Shown in pieces: positions 25,148-33,771 of a stretch of 64,000 bases of DNA. Made by a program: the position numbers and the translations under genes. The notes under the pieces were generated by a model that ran no database searches, had not been told where the DNA came from, and saw only the letters and a program-made list of their open reading frames with translations. This DNA comes from Syntrophaceae bacterium UBA6078 (GTDB lineage: Bacteria > Desulfobacterota > Syntrophia > Syntrophales > UBA2210): NCBI GenBank assembly GCA_002428735.1, contig DIXO01000059.1:85543-149542 (forward strand). The letters are read 5' to 3'. Position 1 is the first letter of the stretch; the number at the start of each line of letters is the position of its first letter.

Positions 25148-26515
25148 GTGAACAATACCATCCATATCATCAATCTGGGTTGCCCAAAAAACCTGATCGA
25201 TGGGGAAGTAATGGCCGCCGCCCTCGTCGATGCCGGTTTTGATCTGGTCTCTTCCCCTGAAGATGCCGAGATTATCATCATCAACACCTGTACCTTCATC
25301 CTCCCGGCACGGGAGGAATCGATCGATGAAATCTTCCGTATGGCCCAGCTGAAAATCGAGGGGCGGTGCCGATTCCTCGTGGTCGCCGGATGTCTCCCGC
25401 AGCGGTACGGAACAGAGCTCGAGCAAAAAATCCCCGAGGTTGATCTCTTCCTGGGTACAGGTGAAATCCCTCGCATAGCGGCCCATATGGGGTCCCTTCT
25501 CAATTCACAAGAACCAAAGCAGCGTTCTTACATCGGAAAGCCCGATTTTCTGATGAACTCCTCCCACCGGCGTCTTGTCTCCACGCCTTCCCATACCGCC
25601 TACCTGAAGATCGCGGAAGGATGCTCCAATAACTGCTCATATTGTGTCATCCCCGCAGTCAGGGGAACATTCAGGAGCCGGCAGATGGATGACGTATTGC
25701 GGGAGGCCTCCATGCTCGCGCAACAAGGCGTGAAAGAGGTCATCCTGACAGCCCAGGAGACTACCCGTTATGGGAGAGATCTGAGCATGTCTTCCGGCCT
25801 CCCGGCCCTGTTGAGAGAGATGGCGCTGACAGAAGGAATCGAGTGGATCAGACTCCTCTATACCTATCCGGCACATTTGGAAGAAGAACTCTTCCGGACG
25901 GTCCGCGACGTTGAAAAGGTATGCAGCTACATAGATATCCCCGTGCAGCACATTGATGACGGGATACTCCGGTTGATGAACAGAAAAGGCGACGGAGATC
26001 TCATACGGGAGATGATAAGGCACGCCCGGGAACTCATCCCCGGGGTAGCGCTGAGGACGTCACTGATCGTGGGCTTCCCCGGCGAGACGCAGGCTATCTT
26101 CGAACGGCTCCTCGCATTTGTCAGAGAGGCCCGTTTCGATCACGTGGGCGTCTTTGAATATTCGAAGGAGGAGGGAACCGTGGCGGCGCACCTTCCCGGC
26201 CATCTCCCACAGAAGGTCAAACAGCGTCGGAGAAACATCATCATGGAAGCGCAGGCATCTATTTCCCGCCGGATCAATGAGTCTCTGATTGATACCGCTA
26301 CGAAGATCATCATTGAGGGACCATCGGATATTGACGGGTACGATTATATCGGAAGATCGGAGCGACAGGCCCCCGACATCGACGGGGTCACGTACATCAA
26401 ATCTCGAGGCAGGGCTATCGGGGACATGGTGAAGGGTACCATTATCTCTGCTGATGAATATGATCTCTATGCTGTGGAGTGCACTCCTGCGCACAATTAT
26501 GACACCGAGAACTGA
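25148..26515 (+). CDS. rimO: Ribosomal protein S12 methylthiotransferase RimO
   Basis: A 455-residue radical SAM methylthiotransferase. The N-terminal cluster cysteines are in LGCPKN, INTCTF and AGCLPQ; the radical SAM CxxxCxxC is GCSNNCSYC near residue 157; a TRAM domain closes the C-terminus. LGCPKNLID and IPAVRG favour RimO over MiaB. It methylthiolates an aspartate of ribosomal protein S12. The GTG start lies one base after the ftsK stop, so the pair is translationally close. An intrinsic terminator follows at 26598-26620. Confidence 0.95.
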   Translation: MNNTIHIINLGCPKNLIDGEVMAAALVDAGFDLVSSPEDAEIIIINTCTFILPAREESIDEIFRMAQLKIEGRCRFLVVAGCLPQRYGTELEQKIPEVDLFLGTGEIPRIAAHMGSLLNSQEPKQRSYIGKPDFLMNSSHRRLVSTPSHTAYLKIAEGCSNNCSYCVIPAVRGTFRSRQMDDVLREASMLAQQGVKEVILTAQETTRYGRDLSMSSGLPALLREMALTEGIEWIRLLYTYPAHLEEELFRTVRDVEKVCSYIDIPVQHIDDGILRLMNRKGDGDLIREMIRHARELIPGVALRTSLIVGFPGETQAIFERLLAFVREARFDHVGVFEYSKEEGTVAAHLPGHLPQKVKQRRRNIIMEAQASISRRINESLIDTATKIIIEGPSDIDGYDYIGRSERQAPDIDGVTYIKSRGRAIGDMVKGTIISADEYDLYAVECTPAHNYDTEN

Positions 26516-26597
26516 ACATGCCACCTTTATGCCGTACAGGCTACCATGCAGTGTTCGAAGCATCTAAAAATATGGACTCTGGGAGCACAGGGGGTGG

Positions 26598-26620
26598 CCG
26601 CATGTGTTGCGGGTTTTTTT
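26598..26620 (+). terminator. Intrinsic terminator after rimO
   Basis: CCGCA (26598-26602) and TGCGG (26608-26612) form a 5-bp stem with a 5-base loop, followed by seven T (26614-26620). It lies 82 bases after the rimO stop. Confidence 0.7.
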
Positions 26621-26654
26621 CCAGATCTCACTGGTTGCGATCAGGTATCCCCTG

Positions 26655-26684
26655 TTGACCCTTTTTCGGAAATATCGATATAAT
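26655..26684 (+). promoter_or_regulatory. Strong sigma-70-type promoter for the rpmH-rnpA string
   Basis: TTGACC (26655-26660), an 18-bp spacer and a perfect TATAAT (26679-26684). The rpmH ATG is about 180 bp downstream, leaving a long leader. The leader (26690-26864) is AT-rich; I see no gene and no convincing DnaA boxes in it. Confidence 0.75.
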
Positions 26685-26864
26685 CTCGCAAGACCTCACA
26701 TCACAATCTTTCTTTTACCCGACCCTGATATTTGTATTGTGGTTATAGAACTTCAAAGACAAACCCCTTCGACGATCAAAACCCTGCCACAAATTGAACC
26801 TTGACAAATAGCTCAAACTATGGTGAAAGAATTGGCTTACCCATAACGAGAAAGGTTTTCGCTA

Positions 26865-27002
26865 ATGAAAAAGAATTTAACCAACTTAAGCAACATCAAA
26901 AGAAAAAGGACTCATGGCTTCCGCGCCCGCATGGCAACGCGGTGGGGCAGACAGGTGTTGAATAGAAGAAGGGCAAAGGGAAGGAAACGGCTTGCGGTTT
27001 GA
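26865..27002 (+). CDS. rpmH: Ribosomal protein L34
   Basis: A 45-residue, highly basic protein. From residue 12 on, KRKRTHGFRARMAT and RRRAKGRKRLAV match L34; the first eleven residues (MKKNLTNLSNI) differ from the usual MKRTFQPS start. L34 is part of the 50S subunit near the exit tunnel. GAGAAAGG lies about ten bases upstream. The gene heads the conserved order rpmH-rnpA-yidD-yidC-jag-mnmE. Confidence 0.95.
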   Translation: MKKNLTNLSNIKRKRTHGFRARMATRWGRQVLNRRRAKGRKRLAV

Positions 27003-27064
27003 TTTTTTCCACAGGGCGATTGCCGTCAGAATGCATTTCAGCGACGGGGGTGACTCCGAATCGC

Positions 27065-27403
27065 ATGAAAAAACAATCCTTCGGAAAAACAGAACGCATA
27101 CGCAAGCGAAAAGAGTATTTAAATATATACCGGGGGGGGGAGCGGGTTCACTCAAACAGTTTCACCGTCATACTCAGCCACAACCCATGGGGGGATAAAA
27201 GGATTGGAGTAGCGGTCAACAAAAGGATAGGTAACGCGACAAAGCGAAACAGGATCAAACGCCTTTTAAGAGAATTTTTCAGATTAAACAAGGACATGCT
27301 TCCTGATTCAAAAGATATGGTGATAATAGCAAAAAAAGATGCCTCTTCCCTGAAGTACCGGGAAGTGTGTCGGGAGTTGGAGTGTCTTTTAACGAAAAAG
27401 TAA
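27065..27403 (+). CDS. rnpA: Ribonuclease P protein component
   Basis: A 112-residue basic protein. The RNR signature lies in KRIGNATKRNRIKRLLREFFR, preceded by the substrate-binding first half (KTERIRKRKEYLNIYRGG). RnpA assists the RNase P RNA in tRNA 5' maturation. The ATG at 27065 is chosen because family homology begins there; the frame extends upstream into the rpmH gene. A run of nine G (27132-27140) encodes the RGG turn. The yidD ATG overlaps its TAA stop. Confidence 0.95.
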   Translation: MKKQSFGKTERIRKRKEYLNIYRGGERVHSNSFTVILSHNPWGDKRIGVAVNKRIGNATKRNRIKRLLREFFRLNKDMLPDSKDMVIIAKKDASSLKYREVCRELECLLTKK

Positions 27404-27627
27404 TGCCCATGAGAGTTTTGGAAGGTGTGTTCATCTCGTGCATTCGGTTTTACCAGGCAGCCATATCTCCTTATTTCCCTCAGTCGTGCCGTTTCTATCC
27501 AACGTGCTCTGAATACGCCATAACTGCTATCAAGCGCTATGGCCCGTTCAGGGGAATCTTGTGCGGACTTCTGCGTATACTCAGATGCAATCCTTTCCAT
27601 CCCGGTGGATACGATCCGGTAAAATAG
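27403..27627 (+). CDS. yidD: Membrane protein insertion efficiency factor YidD
   Basis: A 74-residue protein with the YidD block: RFYQAAISPYFPQSCRFYPTCSEYA, three conserved cysteines and the final CNPFHPGGYDPV. It is thought to help YidC insert membrane proteins. The ATG at 27403 shares its A with the rnpA stop (TAATG), which suggests translational coupling; an ATG at 27409 is an alternative. yidC follows after 19 bases. Confidence 0.94.
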   Translation: MPMRVLEGVFISCIRFYQAAISPYFPQSCRFYPTCSEYAITAIKRYGPFRGILCGLLRILRCNPFHPGGYDPVK

Positions 27628-27646
27628 TCAACCAGGGAGGTTTTGA

Positions 27647-29269
27647 ATGGACAAGAGGACATTGCTCGCTGTTGTCCTGTCGTTAGCATTGTTGGTGGGA
27701 TATCAGTATTTCTTTCCCCAATCCAAGCCCGTTAAGCCGGTTCAGCCCGCTCAGGATACCAGAGAGGCGGATGTGGGGGGGCAGATAAGCGTCGGTAACA
27801 AGGCCGTTCCACAAGCGCCGATCATTGAGCATCAGAAATCACTGGTCCAGCACGATGAAGGGACGGGCAATGATATTACAGTAGACGGTCCCCTCTATAC
27901 GGCCATATTCAATTCTCGCGGTGCGGGGCTGAAATCCTTCAAACTGAAGAATTATCGAAATGATATCGATAAAGATTCGGCGTTGGTAGAAATGGTTAAC
28001 ATCGAAAAAAGCACCCTCTATCCATTCTCTTCAACATTTCCCGAATCCAGTATCAATATGCCGGCCGATGTCCTCTATGAAGCAAGCGCCGACTCGATCG
28101 CCTTCTCCGAAACCACAGAAAAGAAGGATTTGATTTTTTCCTGGACATACCCGGAAACAATCAGGGTGGATAAGATTTATACCTTTTATCCTGATACATA
28201 TTCCTTTGATCTGGAGGTCAGAGTGACCAACCTGTCGGGGAACAGCATCAGGCAGCAGGCCCTTCTAACCTGGATTCAGCAGGTTGATCCTGAAGACAAA
28301 GGAAGCAAATACAGTCATGAGGGTCCTATCTCATATGTAAAAAACGAGACCGTCACAGAAAAGGTCAAAAAACTGGGGGAGAAAAAGTTCACTGGTCCGG
28401 ATGTGTCGTGGGGAGGATTCGAGACGAAATACTTCATCGCGGCCATGATACCCGAGCAGCCCTCTCTTACCCGTTTTGTCGTCTCCAAGGATTCCGACAA
28501 CACGGTATTTGCGGAACTTGAAGGCCCCAAAACGATCATCACTCCCGGACAGCCAGGCGCCTTCAGGTACACCCTCTATCTGGGCCCCAAAGAATACGAC
28601 ATGCTGCAGGCGCAGAATGTCGGTCTTGAACAGTCCATCGAATTCGGCTCGTGGGTAAAGTGGCTGGCCCTGCCGCTTCTCAAGGCGCTCAAATGGATAT
28701 ATACCGTTATCCCCAATTACGGGGTCGCGATCATTATCCTCACCATTCTGGTCAAGATCATTTTCTGGCCACTCGGGAATATGAGCTATCGGTCCATGAA
28801 AGGGATGCAGAAATTGCAGCCCCAGATGAAGGCGCTTCAGGAAAAATACAAAGACGACAAGGCCAGACTGCAGCAGGAAACCATGGCCCTGTACCGGGCG
28901 AACAAGGTAAATCCGATGAGCGGGTGTCTCCCTATGCTGATTCAACTTCCCGTATTTTTCGGTCTGTACCGGGCTCTGCTCTACTCCATCGAGTTACGTC
29001 ATGCGCCATTCCTTTTCTGGATACAGGATCTGTCGGCCAAGGATCCCTATTACATAACCCCCATCATCATGGGTGCAACCATGTTCCTCCAGCAGAAGAT
29101 GACCCCGGCACCAGGAGGAAATGAAATGCAGGCAAAATTGATGCTGTGGATGCCTGTTATTTTTACATTTCTCTTCCTCAATTTCCCGTCCGGCCTGGTC
29201 ATTTACTGGTTATTCAACAATATTCTCAGTATCGGTCAGCAGTACTACATCAACAAGCGGAACTCCTGA
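27647..29269 (+). CDS. yidC: Membrane protein insertase YidC
   Basis: A 540-residue Gram-negative-type YidC. An N-terminal transmembrane helix (about 6-22) precedes a large periplasmic beta domain (residues 60-340). The conserved insertase core with five helices follows, including the coiled-coil cytoplasmic loop MKGMQKLQPQMKALQEKY and the hydrophilic-groove helices around MSGCLPMLIQLPVFFGLYRAL. It inserts proteins into the inner membrane with or without Sec. GGGAGG lies seven bases before the ATG. Confidence 0.97.
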   Translation: MDKRTLLAVVLSLALLVGYQYFFPQSKPVKPVQPAQDTREADVGGQISVGNKAVPQAPIIEHQKSLVQHDEGTGNDITVDGPLYTAIFNSRGAGLKSFKLKNYRNDIDKDSALVEMVNIEKSTLYPFSSTFPESSINMPADVLYEASADSIAFSETTEKKDLIFSWTYPETIRVDKIYTFYPDTYSFDLEVRVTNLSGNSIRQQALLTWIQQVDPEDKGSKYSHEGPISYVKNETVTEKVKKLGEKKFTGPDVSWGGFETKYFIAAMIPEQPSLTRFVVSKDSDNTVFAELEGPKTIITPGQPGAFRYTLYLGPKEYDMLQAQNVGLEQSIEFGSWVKWLALPLLKALKWIYTVIPNYGVAIIILTILVKIIFWPLGNMSYRSMKGMQKLQPQMKALQEKYKDDKARLQQETMALYRANKVNPMSGCLPMLIQLPVFFGLYRALLYSIELRHAPFLFWIQDLSAKDPYYITPIIMGATMFLQQKMTPAPGGNEMQAKLMLWMPVIFTFLFLNFPSGLVIYWLFNNILSIGQQYYINKRNS

Positions 29270-29284
29270 CACAAGGTAACAGAG

Positions 29285-29992
29285 ATGGAAGATGTGCTCG
29301 AAATAGAAGGAAAAACCATAGACGAAGCCATTCAAAAGGCATGTGATACGTTCCATGTCCCGCGAGAGAAGCTTACTATCGAGATACTGTCGGAAGGCTC
29401 CACAGGTCTTTTGGGAATCTTGGGAGCAAAAACGGCACGTATCCGGGCACGTATCCTGTCAATTGACATCGGTCCTGAGACACCAGCGAAGGAAGGACCA
29501 CCAGCGAGTGTTCCCTATGATGAAGAAGCCGCCATCACGGCAAAGGCTTTTGTTGAGGGAATGCTCGTGCGGATCGGAGTTGACTTTCCTGTTACGGTTG
29601 AACCAGACGGAGAAGACGCTCTCATCGTAAACATTCACGGTGACGGGGGCGGTCTGCTCATTGGGAAGGGAGGACACACCCTTGACGCCATACAGTACCT
29701 TACGAACAAGGTCCTGAACAAAAACGGAAGCAGCCGAAGGAGAATCTTCCTGGATACGGAAAATTACCGGCAGAAGAGGGAAGAGGGCCTGAAGGCCCTC
29801 GCCGAAAAACTGGGGGAAAAAGCCAAAAGAACGAAGAAACCCGTGACGGTTAATCCCATGGCTGCCCACGAGCGCAGAATCGTACACATGACGCTGCAAA
29901 ACGACGAAGACCTTGTTACACACAGCCGCGGAGAAGGACCGTTCAGAAAAATTATCATTGTCCCTCGCAAAGGTGGAAAGACGAAAGTCTGA
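29285..29992 (+). CDS. Jag/KhpB RNA-binding protein (Jag-N, KH, R3H)
   Basis: A 235-residue protein with the SpoIIIJ-associated Jag order: Jag-N (residues 1-50, EIEGKTIDEAIQKAC), a linker, a KH domain with GLLIGKGGHTLDAIQYL (about 120-136) and a C-terminal R3H domain (NPMAAHERRIVHM…SRGEGPFRKI). It binds RNA and, by homology with KhpB, may affect translation and cell-envelope growth. It sits in its usual place between yidC and mnmE. Confidence 0.93.
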   Translation: MEDVLEIEGKTIDEAIQKACDTFHVPREKLTIEILSEGSTGLLGILGAKTARIRARILSIDIGPETPAKEGPPASVPYDEEAAITAKAFVEGMLVRIGVDFPVTVEPDGEDALIVNIHGDGGGLLIGKGGHTLDAIQYLTNKVLNKNGSSRRRIFLDTENYRQKREEGLKALAEKLGEKAKRTKKPVTVNPMAAHERRIVHMTLQNDEDLVTHSRGEGPFRKIIIVPRKGGKTKV

Positions 29993-30017
29993 TTCAGACT
30001 GCCGGAATGAATGCCCC

Positions 30018-31400
30018 ATGCTGGCACACGACGACACAATAGCGGCAATAGCCACGCCTCCCGGTGTCGGAGGGATCGGCATTGTGAGGGTGAGCGGTCC
30101 TGATGCCGAGAAACTCTGCCGCACTCTTTTCAGATCACCGACCGTTTCGGCCCCACTGAAAAGCCACCACCTCTACCATGGCGATATCATATCACCCGAA
30201 ACAGGCAGCGTCATCGATGAAGTGCTGATTACCCTCATGCGGGAACCTCATTCCTACACGGGGGAAGATGTCCTGGAAATACACTGCCACGGGGGGCGGC
30301 TTATCGTTCAGGCCGTTCTGAACGAAGTCATTCGAGCGGGAGCCCGCCCGGCAGAGCGGGGGGAATTTACCCGGCGAGCCTACCTCAATGGCCGCATGGA
30401 CCTCACCCAGGCGGAATCGGTCATGGACCTGATTACCGCGCGAACGAACCGAGGCCGTGCCCTCGCCCTCTCCGGGGTTAAGGGCGATTTATCGAAGAAA
30501 CTCAGCTTCCTGCGCACAACTCTGATAGAGTTATTATCCTCTCTTGAGTCAGAAATAGACTTCGATTCAGAAGACATATCTCACCGGTATGATGCCGTCA
30601 CATCTGACAACATAGGCGATATTATCAACCGCATTGATCACCTCCTCGCAACCTACCGGGAGGGAAGACTGGTGAGAGACGGGCTCACTGTGGTAATCAC
30701 GGGACGGCCCAATGTTGGAAAATCAAGCCTTCTCAACACACTCCTCGGCGAGCGGCGCGCCATTGTCACCTCCATTGCGGGGACCACTCGAGATTTTATC
30801 GAAGAGGACATCAGCATCGAGGGAATCCCTGTCACGCTGACCGATACAGCCGGGATAAGAAAATCATCGGAGCCAATAGAAAAGGAAGGCATCGCATTTG
30901 TATGGGAAAAAATCCTTGCTGCAGATATCGTTATTATTCTTATCGACGGGAGCGTCACTCTGACAGAGGATGATCTCGAAATTATCGACAGAAACAGGAG
31001 CAAACAGATACTATTGGTTGTCAATAAGTCTGATCTCCCTCACCAGATAGATCGGTGCCGGTTAAAGAAACTCGTCCCCGGCGTGGAACCCCTCTGGATA
31101 TCGGCGAAATACGGTGATGGTATTCCCGAGCTAAAAAAGAGAATTGTCGCAACGGCGACGGGAAGCGGGGACAATACGGAATCGGATGTCACTCTGACTA
31201 ATCTCCGCCACAAGAGCGCCCTCGAAAAAACAGCGGCATCCCTTAAAGAGGCACAGGCCAGCCTCGCAAGCGGGAATTCCCCGGAACTGGCCGCCTTTGC
31301 TCTGAAAGAGGCCCTCAATCATCTGGCCGATATCGTTGGAGAAACAACGGCCGGGGATGTGCTGAACACGATTTTTGCACGATTCTGCGTCGGAAAATAA
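30018..31400 (+). CDS. mnmE: tRNA modification GTPase MnmE
   Basis: A 460-residue protein. The N-terminal formyl-THF-binding domain begins DTIAAIATPPGVGGIGIVRVSG; the helical domain holds an inserted G domain with GRPNVGKSSLLN, DTAGI and NKSD; the C-terminus is the diagnostic FCVGK. With MnmG it makes the cmnm5 modification at U34 of several tRNAs. ATG at 30018 is where homology begins. It ends the conserved rpmH-mnmE gene string; mnmG is not seen. Confidence 0.96.
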   Translation: MLAHDDTIAAIATPPGVGGIGIVRVSGPDAEKLCRTLFRSPTVSAPLKSHHLYHGDIISPETGSVIDEVLITLMREPHSYTGEDVLEIHCHGGRLIVQAVLNEVIRAGARPAERGEFTRRAYLNGRMDLTQAESVMDLITARTNRGRALALSGVKGDLSKKLSFLRTTLIELLSSLESEIDFDSEDISHRYDAVTSDNIGDIINRIDHLLATYREGRLVRDGLTVVITGRPNVGKSSLLNTLLGERRAIVTSIAGTTRDFIEEDISIEGIPVTLTDTAGIRKSSEPIEKEGIAFVWEKILAADIVIILIDGSVTLTEDDLEIIDRNRSKQILLVVNKSDLPHQIDRCRLKKLVPGVEPLWISAKYGDGIPELKKRIVATATGSGDNTESDVTLTNLRHKSALEKTAASLKEAQASLASGNSPELAAFALKEALNHLADIVGETTAGDVLNTIFARFCVGK

Positions 31401-31424
31401 AGGGAATGTATTGCCTGTATAGAA

Positions 31425-31784
31425 ATGGAAAGGTATGGCTATCGCATGGAAGAATACATGCACCAAGACCTGACTGAGGAAATCCAATCCATCTCAGGGT
31501 ACTATCAGTATCTCGAGGAAGGGACGCTCTCATTCAACGGACGGGATGTTCTTTATCTGGTAGGGGTGGGGGTTGTCGACAACTCGTGCTGTGGAGCGGG
31601 GTGTTTGCCCTTTGTCAGGGTTCCCGGATACATCGTTTCATGGAAGCAGAGGACCGATCCAGCAGGACGCCCTATCAGCACGGTTGAGCCAATAACACAG
31701 GAAACTGATCAAAGAGCGATACAGAAACTAATCGCCAGTACGTACCCGGGTTCACAGGTCAACTTCTCGCCCTCCCGACGGTGA
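31425..31784 (+). CDS. Hypothetical protein with a CCGAGC motif
   Basis: A 119-residue soluble protein I cannot place in a named family. The centre reads LYLVGVGVVDNSCCGAGCLPFVRVPGYI, where three cysteines (CCxxxC) could bind a metal or form disulfides. The C-terminus is polar. It begins 24 bases after mnmE in the same direction and may be its operon partner. Other in-frame ATGs at 31446 and 31458 exist; no start has an ideal ribosome-binding site. Confidence 0.65.
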   Translation: MERYGYRMEEYMHQDLTEEIQSISGYYQYLEEGTLSFNGRDVLYLVGVGVVDNSCCGAGCLPFVRVPGYIVSWKQRTDPAGRPISTVEPITQETDQRAIQKLIASTYPGSQVNFSPSRR

Positions 31785-31984
31785 TTTTGCACGAATTAAC
31801 CCCTTAAGAACTCTTAGTCTCCATTACAGCACTTACATCAAAAGAGAGTAAGCCTATCTCGATCAAGAGACGTGTTTGCTTTTTGTGAATTCGTATCTCA
31901 CCGCCATGCCCGCATGTGGGCACCCGATGGATAAAGAAGATGGAGGGATCCTTATACTCGCTCCCCCTTCGCGGTGCCACCTCA

Positions 31985-32010
31985 CACGGGGATGCATCTC
32001 GATCCCCGTG
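31985..32010 (-). terminator. 3' hairpin after glnK
   Basis: A perfect 9-bp stem CACGGGGAT/ATCCCCGTG with an 8-base loop lies three bases after the minus-strand glnK stop. There is no T-run, so it may protect the 3' end or need Rho. Confidence 0.5.
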
Positions 32011-32013
32011 CGA

Positions 32014-32355
32014 TCAGTTGATCGCCACGCTGCCGCGCTCGCCGGAACCCACCCGTACGACGTCCTGAAGGTCGAGAACAAAGATCTTTCCATCCCCGAT
32101 CTGTCCCGTGTGAGCCGCCTTCTTGATGGTATCGATCGTCCGGTTGACGAAGTCTTCATTGACCGCTATCTCGAACTTGACCTTTTTCAGGAGGCCGCCG
32201 CTCTCTTTCGCGCCGCGGTAAATCTGGGTGCGCCCTTTTTGTCTTCCCTGGCCGAGTACCGTTGATACGGTCATCAGGTGCACCTCCTCCTCTTCGAGTG
32301 CCTTCTTGACTTCCTCCAGCTTGTGGGGCTGCACAATCGCGATAATATATTTCAT
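32014..32355 (-). CDS. P-II family nitrogen regulator (GlnK-like) without Tyr51
   Basis: A 113-residue P-II protein. The fold signature MKYIIAIVQPHKLEEVKKAL and the T-loop GRQKGRTQIYRGAKESGG are clear. By alignment with E. coli GlnB the uridylylated Tyr51 is replaced by Glu51, so control by GlnD uridylylation at that site is unlikely; ATP/ADP and 2-oxoglutarate sensing should remain. It follows amt by 12 bp and probably gates that transporter at the membrane. ATG at 32355 has AGGAGG eight bases upstream. Confidence 0.95.
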   Translation of the reverse strand: MKYIIAIVQPHKLEEVKKALEEEEVHLMTVSTVLGQGRQKGRTQIYRGAKESGGLLKKVKFEIAVNEDFVNRTIDTIKKAAHTGQIGDGKIFVLDLQDVVRVGSGERGSVAIN

Positions 32356-32367
32356 GGCCAATTCCTC

Positions 32368-33600
32368 CTATTCGAGAATGGTGTACGCAGATTCGTTGTG
32401 CTGGGTCAGATCGAGGCCGATCAGTTCGCTCTGTTTATCAACGCGCATCCCCACCAGCAGATCGACAACCTTGTACAAAATTCCGGTAACAATCAGGGCG
32501 TAGGCGATGCAGACAATCATATAGAAGATCTGGACCAGGAACAATTTCGCGTTCCCCATAAGCAGGCCGTCCGCTCCCGCCGGGTTGATCGCCGTCGCAG
32601 CGAAGAGACCGGTGGCGAGCGTTCCCCAGATACCACCTATTCCGTGGACACCGAAGACATCGAGCGAATCGTCGTACCCCAGAAGGGGTTTGAGCCGGGC
32701 TACCGCGAAATAGCAACCGATCCCTGCGATCAGTCCGATCGGTATCGCGGAGAGGGCGCTGACAAAGCCGCAGGCGGGGGTGATAGCGACCAGGCCCGCG
32801 ACGACGCCGCTGACGATGCCGAGAACGGTGGGCGCGCCGTCCATCTTCCACTCCATGAAGGCCCACGCCATACCTGCCGCCGCAGCCGCCGTGTTGGTGG
32901 TGACGAAGGCGTTCGCGGCAAGTCCTCCCGCTTCAAGGGCGCTCCCCGCGTTGAAGCCGAACCAGCCGATCCACAGGAGCGCTCCCCCCAGAAAGGTGAT
33001 CGGGAGGTTATGGGGAGCGAAGGCCTGTTTCGCATACCCCACCCGTTTCCCGATCAGGATGGCCAGCAGCAGAGCGGAAACACCAGAACTGACATGGACG
33101 ACAATTCCGCCCGCGAAATCGAGGGCTCCGATGCTCCCCAGCCAGCCGCCTGCTCCCCATACCCAGTGCGCTATGGGATCATAGACGAAGGTCGACCACA
33201 GGAGCGTGAAGAGGACAAGGGCGGAGAACTTCACCCGCTCGGCGAAGGCGCCCACCATCAGGGCCGGGGTAATAATGGCGAACATACCCTGGAACATCAT
33301 GAAGGCAAGATGGGGCACCGTCCCGGCGTACGTCGAACTGGGTTCCTGCCCCACCCCTCTGAGGCCGATCCACTCCAAATTCCCAATAATGCCATGCCCC
33401 GCGTCAGGGCCGAAGGAAAGTGAGTAGCCGAACAGAACCCACTGCAGGCTTACCAGACAGATGATGGCGAAGCACTGAGTCAGAATGGAAAGGATATTCT
33501 TCCTCCTCGCCATTCCTCCGTAAAAGAAAGCCACCCCGGGCGTCATAATAAATACCAAAGCGGTACACATCAGTATCCATGCCGTATCTCCCGTGTTCAT
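32368..33600 (-). CDS. Ammonium transporter Amt
   Basis: A 410-residue polytopic protein of the Amt/Rh family. The N-terminal region (FYGGMARRKNILSILTQC), the twin-histidine pore regions (conserved histidines in …VHVSSGVSALLLA and …VFGVHGIGGIWGTL) and a cytoplasmic tail that binds GlnK are present. It moves ammonium/ammonia across the inner membrane. ATG at 33600 follows GGAGG; the longer frame to 33684 lacks support. It is co-transcribed with the P-II gene from a sigma-54 promoter at 33661-33646, so expression should rise under nitrogen limitation. Confidence 0.96.
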   Translation of the reverse strand: MNTGDTAWILMCTALVFIMTPGVAFFYGGMARRKNILSILTQCFAIICLVSLQWVLFGYSLSFGPDAGHGIIGNLEWIGLRGVGQEPSSTYAGTVPHLAFMMFQGMFAIITPALMVGAFAERVKFSALVLFTLLWSTFVYDPIAHWVWGAGGWLGSIGALDFAGGIVVHVSSGVSALLLAILIGKRVGYAKQAFAPHNLPITFLGGALLWIGWFGFNAGSALEAGGLAANAFVTTNTAAAAAGMAWAFMEWKMDGAPTVLGIVSGVVAGLVAITPACGFVSALSAIPIGLIAGIGCYFAVARLKPLLGYDDSLDVFGVHGIGGIWGTLATGLFAATAINPAGADGLLMGNAKLFLVQIFYMIVCIAYALIVTGILYKVVDLLVGMRVDKQSELIGLDLTQHNESAYTILE

Positions 33601-33645
33601 CCCTTGTACCTCCAAACATGTATGATGTGAGACATCATCGAGTTT

Positions 33646-33661
33646 TGCAATTACGATGCCA
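33646..33661 (-). promoter_or_regulatory. Sigma-54 promoter for amt-glnK
   Basis: On the minus strand TGGCAT, five bases and TTGCA match the -24/-12 RpoN consensus TGGCAC-N5-TTGCW with a single C-to-T change. It ends 45 bp before the amt start codon. An IR arm ATGCCA/TGGCAT overlaps the -24 side. An enhancer-binding activator such as NtrC would be needed. Confidence 0.8.
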
Positions 33662-33757
33662 ACCGGGTAGCTGGCATTAACCATATGATACTAAAGGTGT
33701 ATTTAAGAGGACGGGTTTCTGGAAATCGTACAGCGCGGTGCCGGAGAACGGCTATAG

Positions 33758-33771
33758 CTACAATATTGTAG
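33758..33771. promoter_or_regulatory. 14-bp perfect palindrome, candidate operator
   Basis: CTACAATATTGTAG is a perfect palindrome lying 53 bp before the gene at 33825 and about 100 bp upstream of the amt sigma-54 promoter. It abuts another palindrome, GCTATAGC (33751-33758). A copy of AGCTGGCATT follows at 33776-33785; the other copy is at 33669-33678. Confidence 0.5.

Noticed and set aside
26604..26804. 66-codon open frame before rpmH
   Set aside because: It lies across a terminator and a strong promoter and shows no domain.
26516..26864. Possible replication origin next to rpmH-rnpA
   Set aside because: I found no cluster of DnaA boxes and no dnaA or dnaN; TGTGGTTAT-like words have at least two mismatches.
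32278..33423. Plus-strand open frame of 381 codons
   Set aside because: Antisense to the ammonium transporter gene, with low-complexity charged sequence and no domain.
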